Positions 52,070 to 60,826 of a stretch of DNA of 64,000 nucleotides are shown one piece after another. Each line of letters opens with the position of its first letter. The first letter of the stretch is position 1. The DNA is taken from NCBI GenBank assembly GCA_027315365.1, contig DAHUYF010000087.1, positions 44,605-108,604 of the forward strand, in the 5' to 3' direction. This DNA comes from Rhodospirillales bacterium (lineage in GTDB: Bacteria > Pseudomonadota > Alphaproteobacteria > ATCC43930 > CGMCC-115725). Made by a program: the position numbers and the translations under genes. A model generated the notes under the pieces. That model was not told where the DNA came from and did no database searches. It was given only the letters and a program-made list of their open reading frames with translations.

Positions 52070-54186
52070 GGACGGCCTCCCCAGTAGGACGTCGGACCCG
52101 TCCATTCCGGATCGGCGTCCGGGAGCCCTATCCGGCCAATTCGATTGTTGGTGACGCCGCCGAGATAGAGATAGCCGCGGTGCTCGCGCATCGACGTGAT
52201 CGCCGGATGGTTTTTGCCCGTCAAATCCCAAAGCGAGTCGAGGATACGGCCGCTTTCGTCGAAATGCACGACGCAGCCGACATTGACGTTGGGAAACAGC
52301 CATTCGTCGCCGGCAACGCGCCGCGCCATGCGTCTTCTGAACGCGGGCATCGTCATCGCCAGATCGTATGCCGGCGTCCGCGTGCCCGCGAGCGCCACCC
52401 AGTATGTCCCGCGCGATCCCCGATTGATGTTGTCGGGATATCCGGGAAGGTCGGAAATCAGGATCTCAACTGTTCCCTTTTTCGGGCCATCGAGCCAGTA
52501 GCGGCTCAACCGGCAGCCCCAGGTTTCGGCGAACAGGACCGATCTGTTGTCATGGGCAATGCACATGCCGTTGGCGAACAAGAGGTTGCGCAAAATTGTC
52601 CGCGTGGCGCCTGTCGCGGGGTCGTAGCGGATGATCCGCCCGTTGCCGCGCCCCTCGAGCGCGTCGACGACCCACTCTTCGAATCCGTACCGGATCGTTG
52701 CCTCGCTGAAGTAGACCCGGCCGTCCTGCGCGATATCGAGATCGTCGGCAAGCCGCATGCGCGAGTCGTCGATGATCGAAAAGCGCGAGCGATTGGTCTC
52801 CGCGGTCAATTTCCGGATGTTGCGTTGCTCGTCCACGCGATAGAGACCCATGCCGGCGATGCACACGACCAGGCTTTGGTCCCGGTCGAACGCCAGGCCG
52901 AGTGGCCGGCCGCCGACATGCGCATAAACCTCGCGTCGGGTGTAATCGGGCGCGAGGAAGCGGATGATGTCGCCTTGCCGCACGCTGCAATAGAGGTTGT
53001 CGGCCGCGTCGAGGATGACGTCCTCGGGACCGTCCACCTCGCCGAGGCCGATGATTTCGACGGCGCTCAGGCGGTCGTTCACGGCGTAGGGCGAGGATGA
53101 CTCCGCGTCGATGGGCGGGGTCGGCGGCAGGGCCAGATAGGCCGGGGACACGTAGACCTTGGATTGCAGCTTGTATCGCCATTTGGCCCAGCGCACGTCG
53201 ATCGCGATCGCAAGCAGCAGCACAAAACCGGTCACCATCGACGATGCGCCGTTCTGAAGTCCCAGCCGGACGAGCCCGTTGGTCAGGAGCGAGACGATAA
53301 TCGCGCCGATCAGCGCCTTGCCGATCGAGCCGCGCCCCCCGCCCACACTGTTGCCGCCGAGCAGCGCCGCCGTCACGACGGTGAGTTCCAACCCGATGCC
53401 GGTGTCGGGTCCGGCGCCGGAAAGCCGGGCCGCGTAAAGCACGCCGGCGAGGCTGGTGAGCACGCCAGAGACTACGTAGGATTGGCACACGGTGCGTCGC
53501 ACCGGGATGCCGGCGTTGTAGGCGGAGCGGCGCGATCCGCCGACCGCCATGATGCGCCAGCCTGCGCGGAGGCGGGTCAATACGAAATGAGCGGCTATCG
53601 CGGTGGCGATCAGAACCACAAAACTGAAAGGTGCGCCCAGGACGGATCCTGTCCCTATGAAATCCCAAAAATCGGACTCCACGTCGCTTGATGCGATTTG
53701 TACCGAATAGAGCTGCAGCAGGAGTTCGACCACCGCGCGCACGAGCGTCAACATGACGAGTGTCGTCAGAAATGCCCGCAGCCGAAGATAACCGATGAGC
53801 AGGCCGTTGATCAGACCGACCAGCGCTCCCACAGCCACTGCCGCGGCAATGGCGAGCGCTATCGGCCATTTGGCGACGGAGACCAGCGCGAGAACCGTGA
53901 AATCGGCGAGCGCAAAGGTGGAGCCGACGCTGAGATCGATGCCGCCGGCCAGCATGACGACCGTCATGCCGATCACGATCAATCCGAATTCGCCGATCTG
54001 TCGCGACATGTCGGCGAGGCTGCCGACGGAGGTGAAATTCGGAATCGACCCGGCCATATAGCCGACGACCGTAATCAGCAGGAGGACAGGAATCGCATTG
54101 TCCATCCATCTCCTGCCGAGCACCTCGCCAACAATATGATCAGGCACATATCGATAGCGCAGTCTGGTGATCAGATCGGCGATCAT
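52066..54186 (-). CDS. ABC permease fused to strictosidine-synthase-like beta-propeller
   Basis: A 706-residue fusion. Residues about 25-335 are a RbsC-type permease with the diagnostic GGIDLSVGS (81-89), GALVGLINGLLIGYL and AALLGGNSVGGGRGSIGKAL. After a short basic linker, residues about 378-700 form a six-blade propeller of the strictosidine synthase/APMAP type: GPEDVILDAADNLYCS, DDLDIAQDGRVYFSEAT, NLLFANGMCIAHD, VLFAETWGCRLSRYWLDG and LPGYPDNINRGSRGTYWVAL. RbsC-type permeases usually end in the cytoplasm at about 330 residues, so the lactonase would meet the substrate as it enters. ATG 54186 opens into a permease-like N-terminus; GTG 54237 is the alternative. Confidence 0.88.
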   Translation of the reverse strand: MIADLITRLRYRYVPDHIVGEVLGRRWMDNAIPVLLLITVVGYMAGSIPNFTSVGSLADMSRQIGEFGLIVIGMTVVMLAGGIDLSVGSTFALADFTVLALVSVAKWPIALAIAAAVAVGALVGLINGLLIGYLRLRAFLTTLVMLTLVRAVVELLLQLYSVQIASSDVESDFWDFIGTGSVLGAPFSFVVLIATAIAAHFVLTRLRAGWRIMAVGGSRRSAYNAGIPVRRTVCQSYVVSGVLTSLAGVLYAARLSGAGPDTGIGLELTVVTAALLGGNSVGGGRGSIGKALIGAIIVSLLTNGLVRLGLQNGASSMVTGFVLLLAIAIDVRWAKWRYKLQSKVYVSPAYLALPPTPPIDAESSSPYAVNDRLSAVEIIGLGEVDGPEDVILDAADNLYCSVRQGDIIRFLAPDYTRREVYAHVGGRPLGLAFDRDQSLVVCIAGMGLYRVDEQRNIRKLTAETNRSRFSIIDDSRMRLADDLDIAQDGRVYFSEATIRYGFEEWVVDALEGRGNGRIIRYDPATGATRTILRNLLFANGMCIAHDNRSVLFAETWGCRLSRYWLDGPKKGTVEILISDLPGYPDNINRGSRGTYWVALAGTRTPAYDLAMTMPAFRRRMARRVAGDEWLFPNVNVGCVVHFDESGRILDSLWDLTGKNHPAITSMREHRGYLYLGGVTNNRIGRIGLPDADPEWTGPTSYWGGRP

Positions 54187-54251
54187 TATGAGCGTTTCTT
54201 CCACCTGAACAAAAAAATTGCGCTGAGCCGTCTCCACGGCCCAGCGCTTTT

Positions 54252-54271
54252 AAATGACTTGGGGGTCATTT
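54252..54271 (-). promoter_or_regulatory. intercistronic hairpin after the substrate-binding protein gene
   Basis: A perfect 7-bp inverted repeat (54252-54258 and 54265-54271, 6-nt loop) that includes the TGA of the binding-protein gene. In the minus-strand mRNA it would form just between the binding-protein and permease cistrons, as at urtA-urtB. Confidence 0.6.
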
Positions 54272-55267
54272 ACCGAGATTTTTTGCACTCCAGCAGAGGC
54301 CGGGGTGGAGCGTCTCCTTGGAGATCGTAAGAGTCGGAGTGTAGATCACGACCTTCTGCTTCCCAGCCGGCTGCCCGTCCTCCAGCACCATCGCGACCAT
54401 GTCGGTCAGGTCGCGCCCCTGCTCCAAAACGGGGTAGGCGATTTCTTTGTAGAAGGCGCCTTTTTCGACGTTGTCACAGGCCATCTGCTCGCCCCCGCCG
54501 GAGGTGACCAGCAAAATCGGTTTCCCGGATTCCTTGATCGCGGCCGCGGCCCCCAAATCCATGACATCCCAAAACCCGACCACGCCGCAAAGGTCGGGGT
54601 TCTGCTGAATGACGGTCGATATGATCGAGTGCGCCTTGGTCGCGTCCCAATCCGCGCCCTGGTTGGACACGACCTTGATCTCTGGGTGCTTGGAGAGAAC
54701 GTTCTCGGCGCCTTTCATCATCCCGCTATCCGACCCCGATGTCGGCTGCCCCTCCAGGATGGCCACCTTGCCGCTCGTCCCGGCACCGCACTTGTCGACG
54801 ATCGCCTGGGTTTCCGCTTCGCCGATGCCGATCCAATCGGCCCCGACATAGACATCGGAGTTGTAATTCGACCTCATGTTGACCTGGATGACGTGAATGC
54901 CGGCTTCCTCGGCGCGCTTCAGCAAGCGCGCGTAGGACTGGACGTCGGGATTGTGAACGATGAGGACGTCCGGCTTCTCCGAAATCAGGGACGTGATGGC
55001 CTGTGCCCCGGCGTCGGCGCTGAAATGCGGGTCGCGGATCTCGAACTTCATTCCGAGACGATCGGCCTGTCTTTTCAAGACCGATGCCCACCCGTCGGTC
55101 AGGTCGATGCCCATGGTGACCGGCACGAAGGCAACCGTCTTGCCGGCAAATGCTTTGAAATAATCGTTGCGCCTCGGGTCATCCATACCCGCGGCGATGG
55201 CGTGCGCCGTCATCGCTGCTAGTGACAAGGCCATCGCCATTGCCGCAAAGATACCTCTGTTACTCAT
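54266..55267 (-). CDS. sugar-type ABC transporter substrate-binding protein
   Basis: A 333-residue periplasmic binding protein of the RbsB type. It has a signal peptide (MALSLAAMTAHAIAA), then KTVAFVPVTMGIDLTDGWASVLK, DVLIVHNPDVQSYARLLKRAEEAG and VAILEGQPTSGSDSGMMKGA. The ligand pocket cannot be deduced by eye; it lacks the usual aromatic signature of ribose binders. AGGGAGGGAAGGG before the ATG is a strong ribosome site, as expected for an abundant binding protein. It is second in the operon, 30 bp after the first permease gene. Confidence 0.9.
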   Translation of the reverse strand: MSNRGIFAAMAMALSLAAMTAHAIAAGMDDPRRNDYFKAFAGKTVAFVPVTMGIDLTDGWASVLKRQADRLGMKFEIRDPHFSADAGAQAITSLISEKPDVLIVHNPDVQSYARLLKRAEEAGIHVIQVNMRSNYNSDVYVGADWIGIGEAETQAIVDKCGAGTSGKVAILEGQPTSGSDSGMMKGAENVLSKHPEIKVVSNQGADWDATKAHSIISTVIQQNPDLCGVVGFWDVMDLGAAAAIKESGKPILLVTSGGGEQMACDNVEKGAFYKEIAYPVLEQGRDLTDMVAMVLEDGQPAGKQKVVIYTPTLTISKETLHPGLCWSAKNLGK

Positions 55268-55297
55268 GCCCTTCCCTCCCTTTTGAAGCGCGACACG

Positions 55298-56290
55298 CTA
55301 GATGTCGCCCTGTTGAGCAGTCAGTTCGTCGCGTGGATTCAGGATGCTGTCGATCACGATCGCGGCGAGCAGGATCAGGCCCCTGATCACATTCTGCAGC
55401 GTGTATTGGACGTTCATGATGGTCATCCCGTTGAGCAGGATGCCGATCAGGAGCGTGCCGACGATCACGTTGCGGATGCCGCCGCGTCCGCCCGAAAGAC
55501 CTATGCCGCCGAGAACGACGACCAGGATGACGTCGTAGATCATCGACGAATTCGTGACATTGGTGTCCATACTGGAAACCGCGGTCGCGGTAATCATGCC
55601 GGCCAGGTAGGCGATCGTCGCCGAAAGTACGCATTGCAGCACGATGATCGGACGCACGGGCGCGCCCGAGATGCGCGCCGCCGCAAAATTGTCGCCGATC
55701 GCATAGATGAACCGCCCCGGTTTGGTGAAGCGCAGGAATGCGTGCCCGAGCAAGGCGATCAGCGCGAAAAGCAGAATGGGTATCGGCACGCCAAAGACGA
55801 AGCCGCCGCCGACCCACGCGATGCCGGAGGCGCCGGCGGGCATATAGACCACGACCAGAGGGACCAGGGCGTAGCGCGCGAAGCCGTAGACGAGCGACGC
55901 CATGCCCAAAGTCGCGAACAGGGCCGGGACTTCGACATAGGCGATGAGCACGCCGTTGATCACGCCGGCCGCCAGTGCCAGCAAATATCCAAGCAGCATG
56001 GCGAGTGGAATCGAGACGCCGGCATTGGCGAGATGGAGCGTCCATGCGGCCGACATCGCGTATATCGCGACGATCGACAGATCGATCCCGCGACCGATCA
56101 CCAGAAACGCCATCCCTACGCCGAGGATGCCCAAAATAGAAACGCTGCGCACGAGCGTGAGAAGATTGCCCGCGCTGATGAAGCCATTAAGGAAGATCGA
56201 GAAGCAACAAAACAATGTAATGGCGATCAAGAGCACTACTTTCTCTTGATCGCGCACCAGCAGCGCCCGCGACACGCCTCCCCAAAACAT
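55298..56290 (-). CDS. sugar-type ABC transporter permease (RbsC-like)
   Basis: A 330-residue permease with about 9-10 helices, starting with VVLLIAITLFCCFSIFLNGFI. GRGIDLSIVAIYAM is the GGIDLSVGS equivalent with Arg in place of the second Gly. GGIGLSGGRGGIRNVIVGTLLIG is the C-terminal conserved loop. I chose ATG 56290 because AGGAAGG lies just upstream; ATG 56323 and GTG 56344 are in frame. With the fusion permease it should make a heterodimeric channel. It is the first gene of the operon, behind the palindrome at 56341-56360. Confidence 0.9.
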   Translation of the reverse strand: MFWGGVSRALLVRDQEKVVLLIAITLFCCFSIFLNGFISAGNLLTLVRSVSILGILGVGMAFLVIGRGIDLSIVAIYAMSAAWTLHLANAGVSIPLAMLLGYLLALAAGVINGVLIAYVEVPALFATLGMASLVYGFARYALVPLVVVYMPAGASGIAWVGGGFVFGVPIPILLFALIALLGHAFLRFTKPGRFIYAIGDNFAAARISGAPVRPIIVLQCVLSATIAYLAGMITATAVSSMDTNVTNSSMIYDVILVVVLGGIGLSGGRGGIRNVIVGTLLIGILLNGMTIMNVQYTLQNVIRGLILLAAIVIDSILNPRDELTAQQGDI

Positions 56291-56340
56291 TCCGCGCCTT
56301 CCTGTTGGCGATCTTGCCGGCATCTTACTACCCAATTTAC

Positions 56341-56360
56341 TCACTCACAAGCGAGCTAAT
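56341..56360 (-). promoter_or_regulatory. TetR-type operator candidate A
   Basis: On the minus strand this reads ATTAGCTCGCTTGTGAGTGA. It matches operator candidate B (58305-58324) at 17 of 20 positions and lies between the left TetR gene and its transport operon, 51-70 bp upstream of the first permease ATG. Confidence 0.65.
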
Positions 56361-56403
56361 GACAGGCGCGACGTAAACCGCCGCGCTTGCGACGCCGAGC
56401 GAT

Positions 56404-57108
56404 TCACGATTTAGGCCGTCGAGGCCCGGAACGTTGCTTGCAGATGGCGTTGAAGCCAGCGGCCATGAATGCCGCCATTCGCTCCTTCACCGCGGCGAAA
56501 TCGTCCGAATTACATATTCCGCCGGAAAGCTTGTCGATGCGCCCGGTGCGCGCCAAGGTGAGGAGCAGAGCGCCGGACACGAAGTGATAGCCCCAGAAAA
56601 TATCCACCTCCGCGCATTCCGGGAGCGCGCGTTTCAGCAGACCGATCAATCGCAGGACGACCGGGTCGAAATGCTTGTCCATCAGTTGCGCGCCCCACTC
56701 GGGCGTGTTCGCGACCTGCGCGGCGAGCGCCCCATAGTTCTTCCAGCTCTCGCCGCCTTGGATGTAGAGATCGAGGTCGGTATCGAGAAATGCGCGCAGC
56801 GCGCCCTCGACAGTCGGCTTGCCCTTCGTCGCCGCGTCGTAGTCGTCAAGGGCCCGCATGCGCCGAGTGCTGGTCGCTACGGCGCGACGAGCAAATACCT
56901 TGTCGAAGAGGCTCTTCTTGTCGCTGAAATAATAATTCATCAGCGTATGGTGAACGCCCACGCGTTTGGCGACGTCCTTGAGCGTGACGCCGTAAAGACC
57001 GTGCTTTGAAAAAAGATGCTCGGCGGTATCGAGAATCTGCTCGACCGTTTCCGCGCGCTGCTCGGCCTTGGTGGTGCGCTTGCGTCGCGCGCTTACATTT
57101 GCGGGCAC
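56404..57108 (-). CDS. TetR-family regulator (left paralog)
   Basis: A 234-residue TetR regulator. The N-terminal helix-turn-helix is ILDTAEHLFSKHGLYGVTLK with recognition helix GVHHTLMNYYF. The ligand domain contains EGALRAFLDTDLDLYIQGG, NTPEWGAQLMDKHFDPVVLR and DIFWGYHFVSGALL. It is 83% identical (161 of 195 aligned residues, counted by eye) to the divergent gene at 57511-58317. Gene order (regulator, operator, transport operon on one strand) suggests it represses the ribose-type transporter downstream and perhaps itself. Confidence 0.93.
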   Translation of the reverse strand: MPANVSARRKRTTKAEQRAETVEQILDTAEHLFSKHGLYGVTLKDVAKRVGVHHTLMNYYFSDKKSLFDKVFARRAVATSTRRMRALDDYDAATKGKPTVEGALRAFLDTDLDLYIQGGESWKNYGALAAQVANTPEWGAQLMDKHFDPVVLRLIGLLKRALPECAEVDIFWGYHFVSGALLLTLARTGRIDKLSGGICNSDDFAAVKERMAAFMAAGFNAICKQRSGPRRPKS

Positions 57109-57510
57109 GATTTGCCTTTCTTGAAACGAATTTTGTCGATCTTCCGGGTCGATGCCATCGCCATATTATTGTAGTCGTATCACGGCGTCGGGACTCCGCC
57201 GCGGCGCCACGCTTCCTCCCAACGAGGCGAGCGCTATCGGGCATCGATCGCAGCTGGCAACGGGGGATCATTCGGCCTCTTTCGGAGGAATGTCAATATT
57301 CACCAGCATGTGCGTGAGTGTGACTAAGTGTGCTTTCCTATGCCATGGCTCAATCGCGTCGCGGTCGCCTGCACGCCCGCTAACTCTGCTCGCCCCCTAG
57401 GCCTATTTGAAGGGGAGATGTGACCCGGCGCCTCCCTGACTTGCTGGCATGCCGATAGCATCGACAGGCAGAATCGATAAGATGCGTCCAATATCGGAGC
57501 GCAATCACAC
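57109..57510. promoter_or_regulatory. intergenic region between divergent TetR paralogs
   Basis: About 400 bp with no convincing gene. It must hold both TetR promoters. GC content is lower near 57150-57180 and 57285-57345. I looked for the ATTARCTCGCT-type palindrome found downstream of each TetR gene and did not find a clear copy here. Confidence 0.5.
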
Positions 57511-58317
57511 ATGAGTCATATCCCACCTTCGCGGGTTCGGCATGCGGCAGCAAAACGGAAAAGCCTCGGCGTGTCCCAGGAAAAAAGACCCCGGCGCCGG
57601 CGCTCGGCGAAAGCGGAGCGACGCGCCGAGATGATGGGTAAAATCCTCGATACGGCGGAGCATCTCTTCTCCCGGCACGGACTTTACGGGGTTACGCTGA
57701 AAGACGTCGCCAAGCGGCTCGGCGTGCACCACACGCTGATCAACTATTATTTCGACGACAAGAAGACGCTGTTCGACGCCGTCTTCGCACGCCGCGCGGT
57801 GGTGACGAACAAGCGGCGCATGAAGGTACTCGATGAATATGACAAGGCGACCGAAGGCAGGCCGTCGGTCGAAGGAGCCCTCCGCGCGTTTCTGGATACC
57901 GACCTCGACCTTTACATCGCCGGCGGTGAAGGCTGGAAAAACTACGCGGCATTGGGTGCGCAGGTGGCGAACACGCCCGAGTGGGGCGCGGAAATGATGG
58001 ACCGGCATTTCGATCCCGTGGTTCTGCGCTTGATCGACCTCCTCAAGAAGGCGCTTCCGGATTGCGCGGAAGAGGACATCTTTTGGGGATATCACTTCGT
58101 GACCGGGGCGCTGATGCTCACGCTCGCGCGCGCCGGGCGCATCGACAAGCTGTCGGGCGGTTTGTGCGAATCTGACGACTTCGTTGCCGTGAAGGAGCGG
58201 ATGGCGGCGTTCATGACGGCGGGGTTCCTGGTGCTCTGCGGCGCCGCAAGGCCAAGTGGAGAACCTGACGCGGCGGCGGGAGAGAAAATTCTTGCGTCAA
58301 GAACATTAACTCGCTAG
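57511..58317 (+). CDS. TetR-family regulator (right paralog)
   Basis: A 268-residue TetR regulator with the same layout as its divergent neighbour: basic N-terminus (KRPRRRRSAKAERR), helix-turn-helix ILDTAEHLFSRHGLYGVTLK with recognition helix GVHHTLINYYF, and ligand domain NTPEWGAEMMDRHFDPVVLR and DIFWGYHFVTGALM. The recognition helices of the two paralogs differ at one position (Met/Ile), so both may bind the same DNA. Its TAG stop lies inside operator candidate B. It probably controls the LivJ-type operon at 58529. Confidence 0.93.
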   Translation: MSHIPPSRVRHAAAKRKSLGVSQEKRPRRRRSAKAERRAEMMGKILDTAEHLFSRHGLYGVTLKDVAKRLGVHHTLINYYFDDKKTLFDAVFARRAVVTNKRRMKVLDEYDKATEGRPSVEGALRAFLDTDLDLYIAGGEGWKNYAALGAQVANTPEWGAEMMDRHFDPVVLRLIDLLKKALPDCAEEDIFWGYHFVTGALMLTLARAGRIDKLSGGLCESDDFVAVKERMAAFMTAGFLVLCGAARPSGEPDAAAGEKILASRTLTR

Positions 58318-58324
58318 TGAGTTA
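58305..58324 (+). promoter_or_regulatory. TetR-type operator candidate B
   Basis: The overlapping block 58306-58325 is TTAACTCGCTAGTGAGTTAA, a 20-bp palindrome with one mismatched pair. It covers the TAG of the right TetR gene and sits about 205 bp upstream of the binding-protein gene it probably controls. It matches candidate A at 17 of 20 positions. Confidence 0.7.
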
Positions 58325-58528
58325 ACGCGTAAGGAGCCCGTGATATAGGGCGAAAGGGAGGATAAGTCTGCGGGGTCGCCCCGCGATCGGCGCCGGCGGC
58401 GGATTGGGCGCGATGTCACGCGCGGTTGTCGGCAGGAAACATCCAAAACACGAGTGGCCGGCGCCAACAGCGCGGAAGTGGAGTCCGTTAGAGAGAGCGG
58501 ATGATCCGGCCCGACGAGGAGGAGATCA

Positions 58529-59779
58529 ATGAGGAAAGGGCTTGTTTCGACTGCGTTCGCGCTGTCCATGCTCGGCTCGGCCGCCATGCCGTCGATGGCC
58601 GAGGATACTCTGAAGATCGGCTACGTCGATCCGCTTTCGGGCGGCGGCGCCAGCATAGGCCAGATCGGCCTCGATCAGCTCCATTTCATCGCCGACACGG
58701 TCAATGCCAAGGGCGGCGTGCTCGGCTCGAAGATCGAAATCATTGCCTACGACAACAAGCTCAGCCCGCAGGCCAGCTTGGTCCAGGTGCAGAAAGCGAT
58801 CGACGAGGGCGTGCACATCATCGTCCAGGGCAATGGTTCCGCGGTAGCTGCGGCGATCGAGAACTTCGTAGCCAAGTACAATGAGCGCAATCCGGGCAAG
58901 GACATCGTCTACCTCAACTACGCTGCCATCGACCCTATCCTGACCAACCAGAGCTGCAGCTACTGGCACTTCAGCTGGGATGCCAACGTGGACGTCAAGA
59001 TGGAAGCGCTCACCAACTTCATGAAGTCGCGCGCGGACATCAAGAAGGTCTACCTGATCGACCAGGACTACTCGTTCGGCCACTCGGTGGCCGACGCCGC
59101 CATGCGTATGCTGAAGGCGAAGCGCCCCGACATCCAGATCGTCGGCAACGAATTTCACCCGCTGGTCAAGATCACCGACTTCTCGCCCTATGTTGCGAAG
59201 ATCCGGGCATCGGGAGCCGATACCGTCATCACCGGCAATTGGGGCCAGGATCTTGCTCTGCTGATCAAGGCGGCGGGTGACGCCGGACTGAAGGTCAACT
59301 GGTATACCTTCTACGCTGGCGGTGCCGGCGGCCCGACGGCGGTCAAGCAGGCGAATTTGCCCGATCAGGTCTTCCAGGTCACCGAGGGCGTGAACAACAT
59401 CGACTACACGCCGGCGCAGGAAACCGCACGCGCCTATATGGCGCGCCACCAATCGGATCCGGTCTTCTATCCCCGCATGTTCAATCTGACGGGCATGCTG
59501 TTCAAGGCGATCGAGGAGGCGCACTCGACCGATCCGGGCAAATTCGCGCCCAAGCTTGAGGGCATGAAGTACGCCACCTTCTCCAGCGGCGAAGAGGGGA
59601 TCATGCGCAAGCAGGACCATCAGTTCTTCCAGCCGTTGTACATCTCGGACTTCGGGCCGCTCAACGCTAAGCAGCCGTTCGACGAAGAGCATACCGGCTG
59701 GGGCTGGAAAGTGGTGGCGCAGATCCCCGTCAAGGACACGGTCACCACCACGACATGCAAGATGACGCACTCGGAATAG
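58529..59779 (+). CDS. branched-chain-amino-acid-type ABC substrate-binding protein
   Basis: A 416-residue LivJ-family binding protein: signal peptide ending in AMPSMA, then DTLKIGYVDPLSGGGASIGQ, VLGSKIEIIAYDNKLSPQAS and KKVYLIDQDYSFGHSVADAA. AGGAGGAG precedes the ATG. The family binds amino acids, amides, aromatic acids and others, so the ligand is open. The length is normal for the larger LivJ group often linked to aromatic acid uptake. It is first in the five-gene operon, and a hairpin follows it. Confidence 0.92.
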   Translation: MRKGLVSTAFALSMLGSAAMPSMAEDTLKIGYVDPLSGGGASIGQIGLDQLHFIADTVNAKGGVLGSKIEIIAYDNKLSPQASLVQVQKAIDEGVHIIVQGNGSAVAAAIENFVAKYNERNPGKDIVYLNYAAIDPILTNQSCSYWHFSWDANVDVKMEALTNFMKSRADIKKVYLIDQDYSFGHSVADAAMRMLKAKRPDIQIVGNEFHPLVKITDFSPYVAKIRASGADTVITGNWGQDLALLIKAAGDAGLKVNWYTFYAGGAGGPTAVKQANLPDQVFQVTEGVNNIDYTPAQETARAYMARHQSDPVFYPRMFNLTGMLFKAIEEAHSTDPGKFAPKLEGMKYATFSSGEEGIMRKQDHQFFQPLYISDFGPLNAKQPFDEEHTGWGWKVVAQIPVKDTVTTTTCKMTHSE

Positions 59780-59782
59780 TGA

Positions 59783-59828
59783 CGGAACGGGCGGCGCCGG
59801 GTAAACGCCCGACGTCCCCGTCGTTCCG
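59783..59828 (+). promoter_or_regulatory. hairpin-prone spacer after the LivJ-type gene
   Basis: Outer arms 59783-59789 (CGGAACG) and 59822-59828 (CGTTCCG) are perfect complements. An inner pair, 59788-59793 and 59806-59811 (CGGGCG/CGCCCG), shares two bases with the outer left arm, so the two stems compete. No T-run follows. The position matches the hairpins after the other two binding-protein genes. Confidence 0.5.
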
Positions 59829-59875
59829 GTGCCGTCTTCGGTCAGCCGGGCCGCGTGGCAGGGGCGGAGTGGATC

Positions 59876-60826
59876 GTGGTTGAGATCGTTCTCATCTCGG
59901 CGCTGGACGGCGTCCTTTACGGCATGCTGCTGTTCCTGATGGCCAGCGGCCTGACCGTCATCTTCAGCATGATGGGCGTGCTCAACTTCGCCCATGCCAG
60001 TTTCTACATGCTGGGCGCCTTCTTCGGCTTCCAGATCAGCCGCTACCTGGGATTCTGGGCCGGCCTCGTGGCGGCGCCGTTGCTCGTCGGCGGCCTCGGC
60101 ACGGTGGTGGAGCGCTACGGGCTGCGCAAGGTCCATCGGCACGGCCATGTCGCCGAGCTGCTGTTTACCTTCGGCCTCGCCTTCGTCATCGAGGACTTGG
60201 TCGAGATGGTGTGGGGCAAGCTTCCGGTGGACTATCGGGTGCCGCCGTCGCTCGACTTCCCGGCCTTCACCATCTTCTCGGGCAACTATCCGGCTTTCAA
60301 GGTGTTCGAGCTCCTGACCGCCATTGCCATTTTCGCGGCGCTGCTGCTGGTGGTGAAGCGGACGCGCGTCGGCCTGATCGTCCAGGCCGCACTCAGCCAT
60401 CCCGACATGGTCGGCATGCTCGGCCACAACGTCGACCGCATCTTCATGCTCGTCTTCGGCGTCGGCGCCGGGCTGGCCGCGGTGGCTGGCGTGATCGCCG
60501 GCCCGGCGCTGGTCACCCAGTCGAACATGGCGGGTCTGCTCGGACCGATCCTGTTCGTCGTGGTGGTGGTGGGCGGTCTGGGATCGCTGAGCGGCGCCTT
60601 CCTCGCCTCGCTGCTAATCGGGCTGGTGCAGACCTTCGCCGTCGCCTCCAACGCCTCATTGGCCGGCGCCTTCGGCGATCTCGTCCCCTCCGGCTGGCTG
60701 CAAGCCTATGTCGGCGACATCTGGAACGTGACGGTGGCGCAGGTCGCGCCGATCCTTCCCTACCTGCTGCTGGTGCTGATCCTCATCTTCAGGCCGCGGG
60801 GATTGATGGGGACGCGCGAATCGTGA
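59876..60826 (+). CDS. livH: LivH-type ABC permease
   Basis: A 316-residue permease. LDGVLYGMLLFLMASGLTVIFS and GVLNFAHASFYMLGAFFG are the LivH start, and VKRTRVGLIVQAALSHPDMVGMLGHN is the coupling loop. GTG 59876 has GGGGCGGAG just upstream; GTG 59855 is the in-frame alternative. The stop overlaps the next gene (GTGA). Confidence 0.92.
   Translation: MVEIVLISALDGVLYGMLLFLMASGLTVIFSMMGVLNFAHASFYMLGAFFGFQISRYLGFWAGLVAAPLLVGGLGTVVERYGLRKVHRHGHVAELLFTFGLAFVIEDLVEMVWGKLPVDYRVPPSLDFPAFTIFSGNYPAFKVFELLTAIAIFAALLLVVKRTRVGLIVQAALSHPDMVGMLGHNVDRIFMLVFGVGAGLAAVAGVIAGPALVTQSNMAGLLGPILFVVVVVGGLGSLSGAFLASLLIGLVQTFAVASNASLAGAFGDLVPSGWLQAYVGDIWNVTVAQVAPILPYLLLVLILIFRPRGLMGTRES

Noticed and set aside
54252..54271. 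Hairpin considered as a true terminator of the left transport operon
   Set aside because: The permease, lactonase and ATPase genes of the same system continue on the same strand, and no T-run follows.
58526..60427. Open frame of about 630 codons antisense to the Liv-type operon
   Set aside because: It spans the binding-protein and livH genes antisense and has no recognisable motif.
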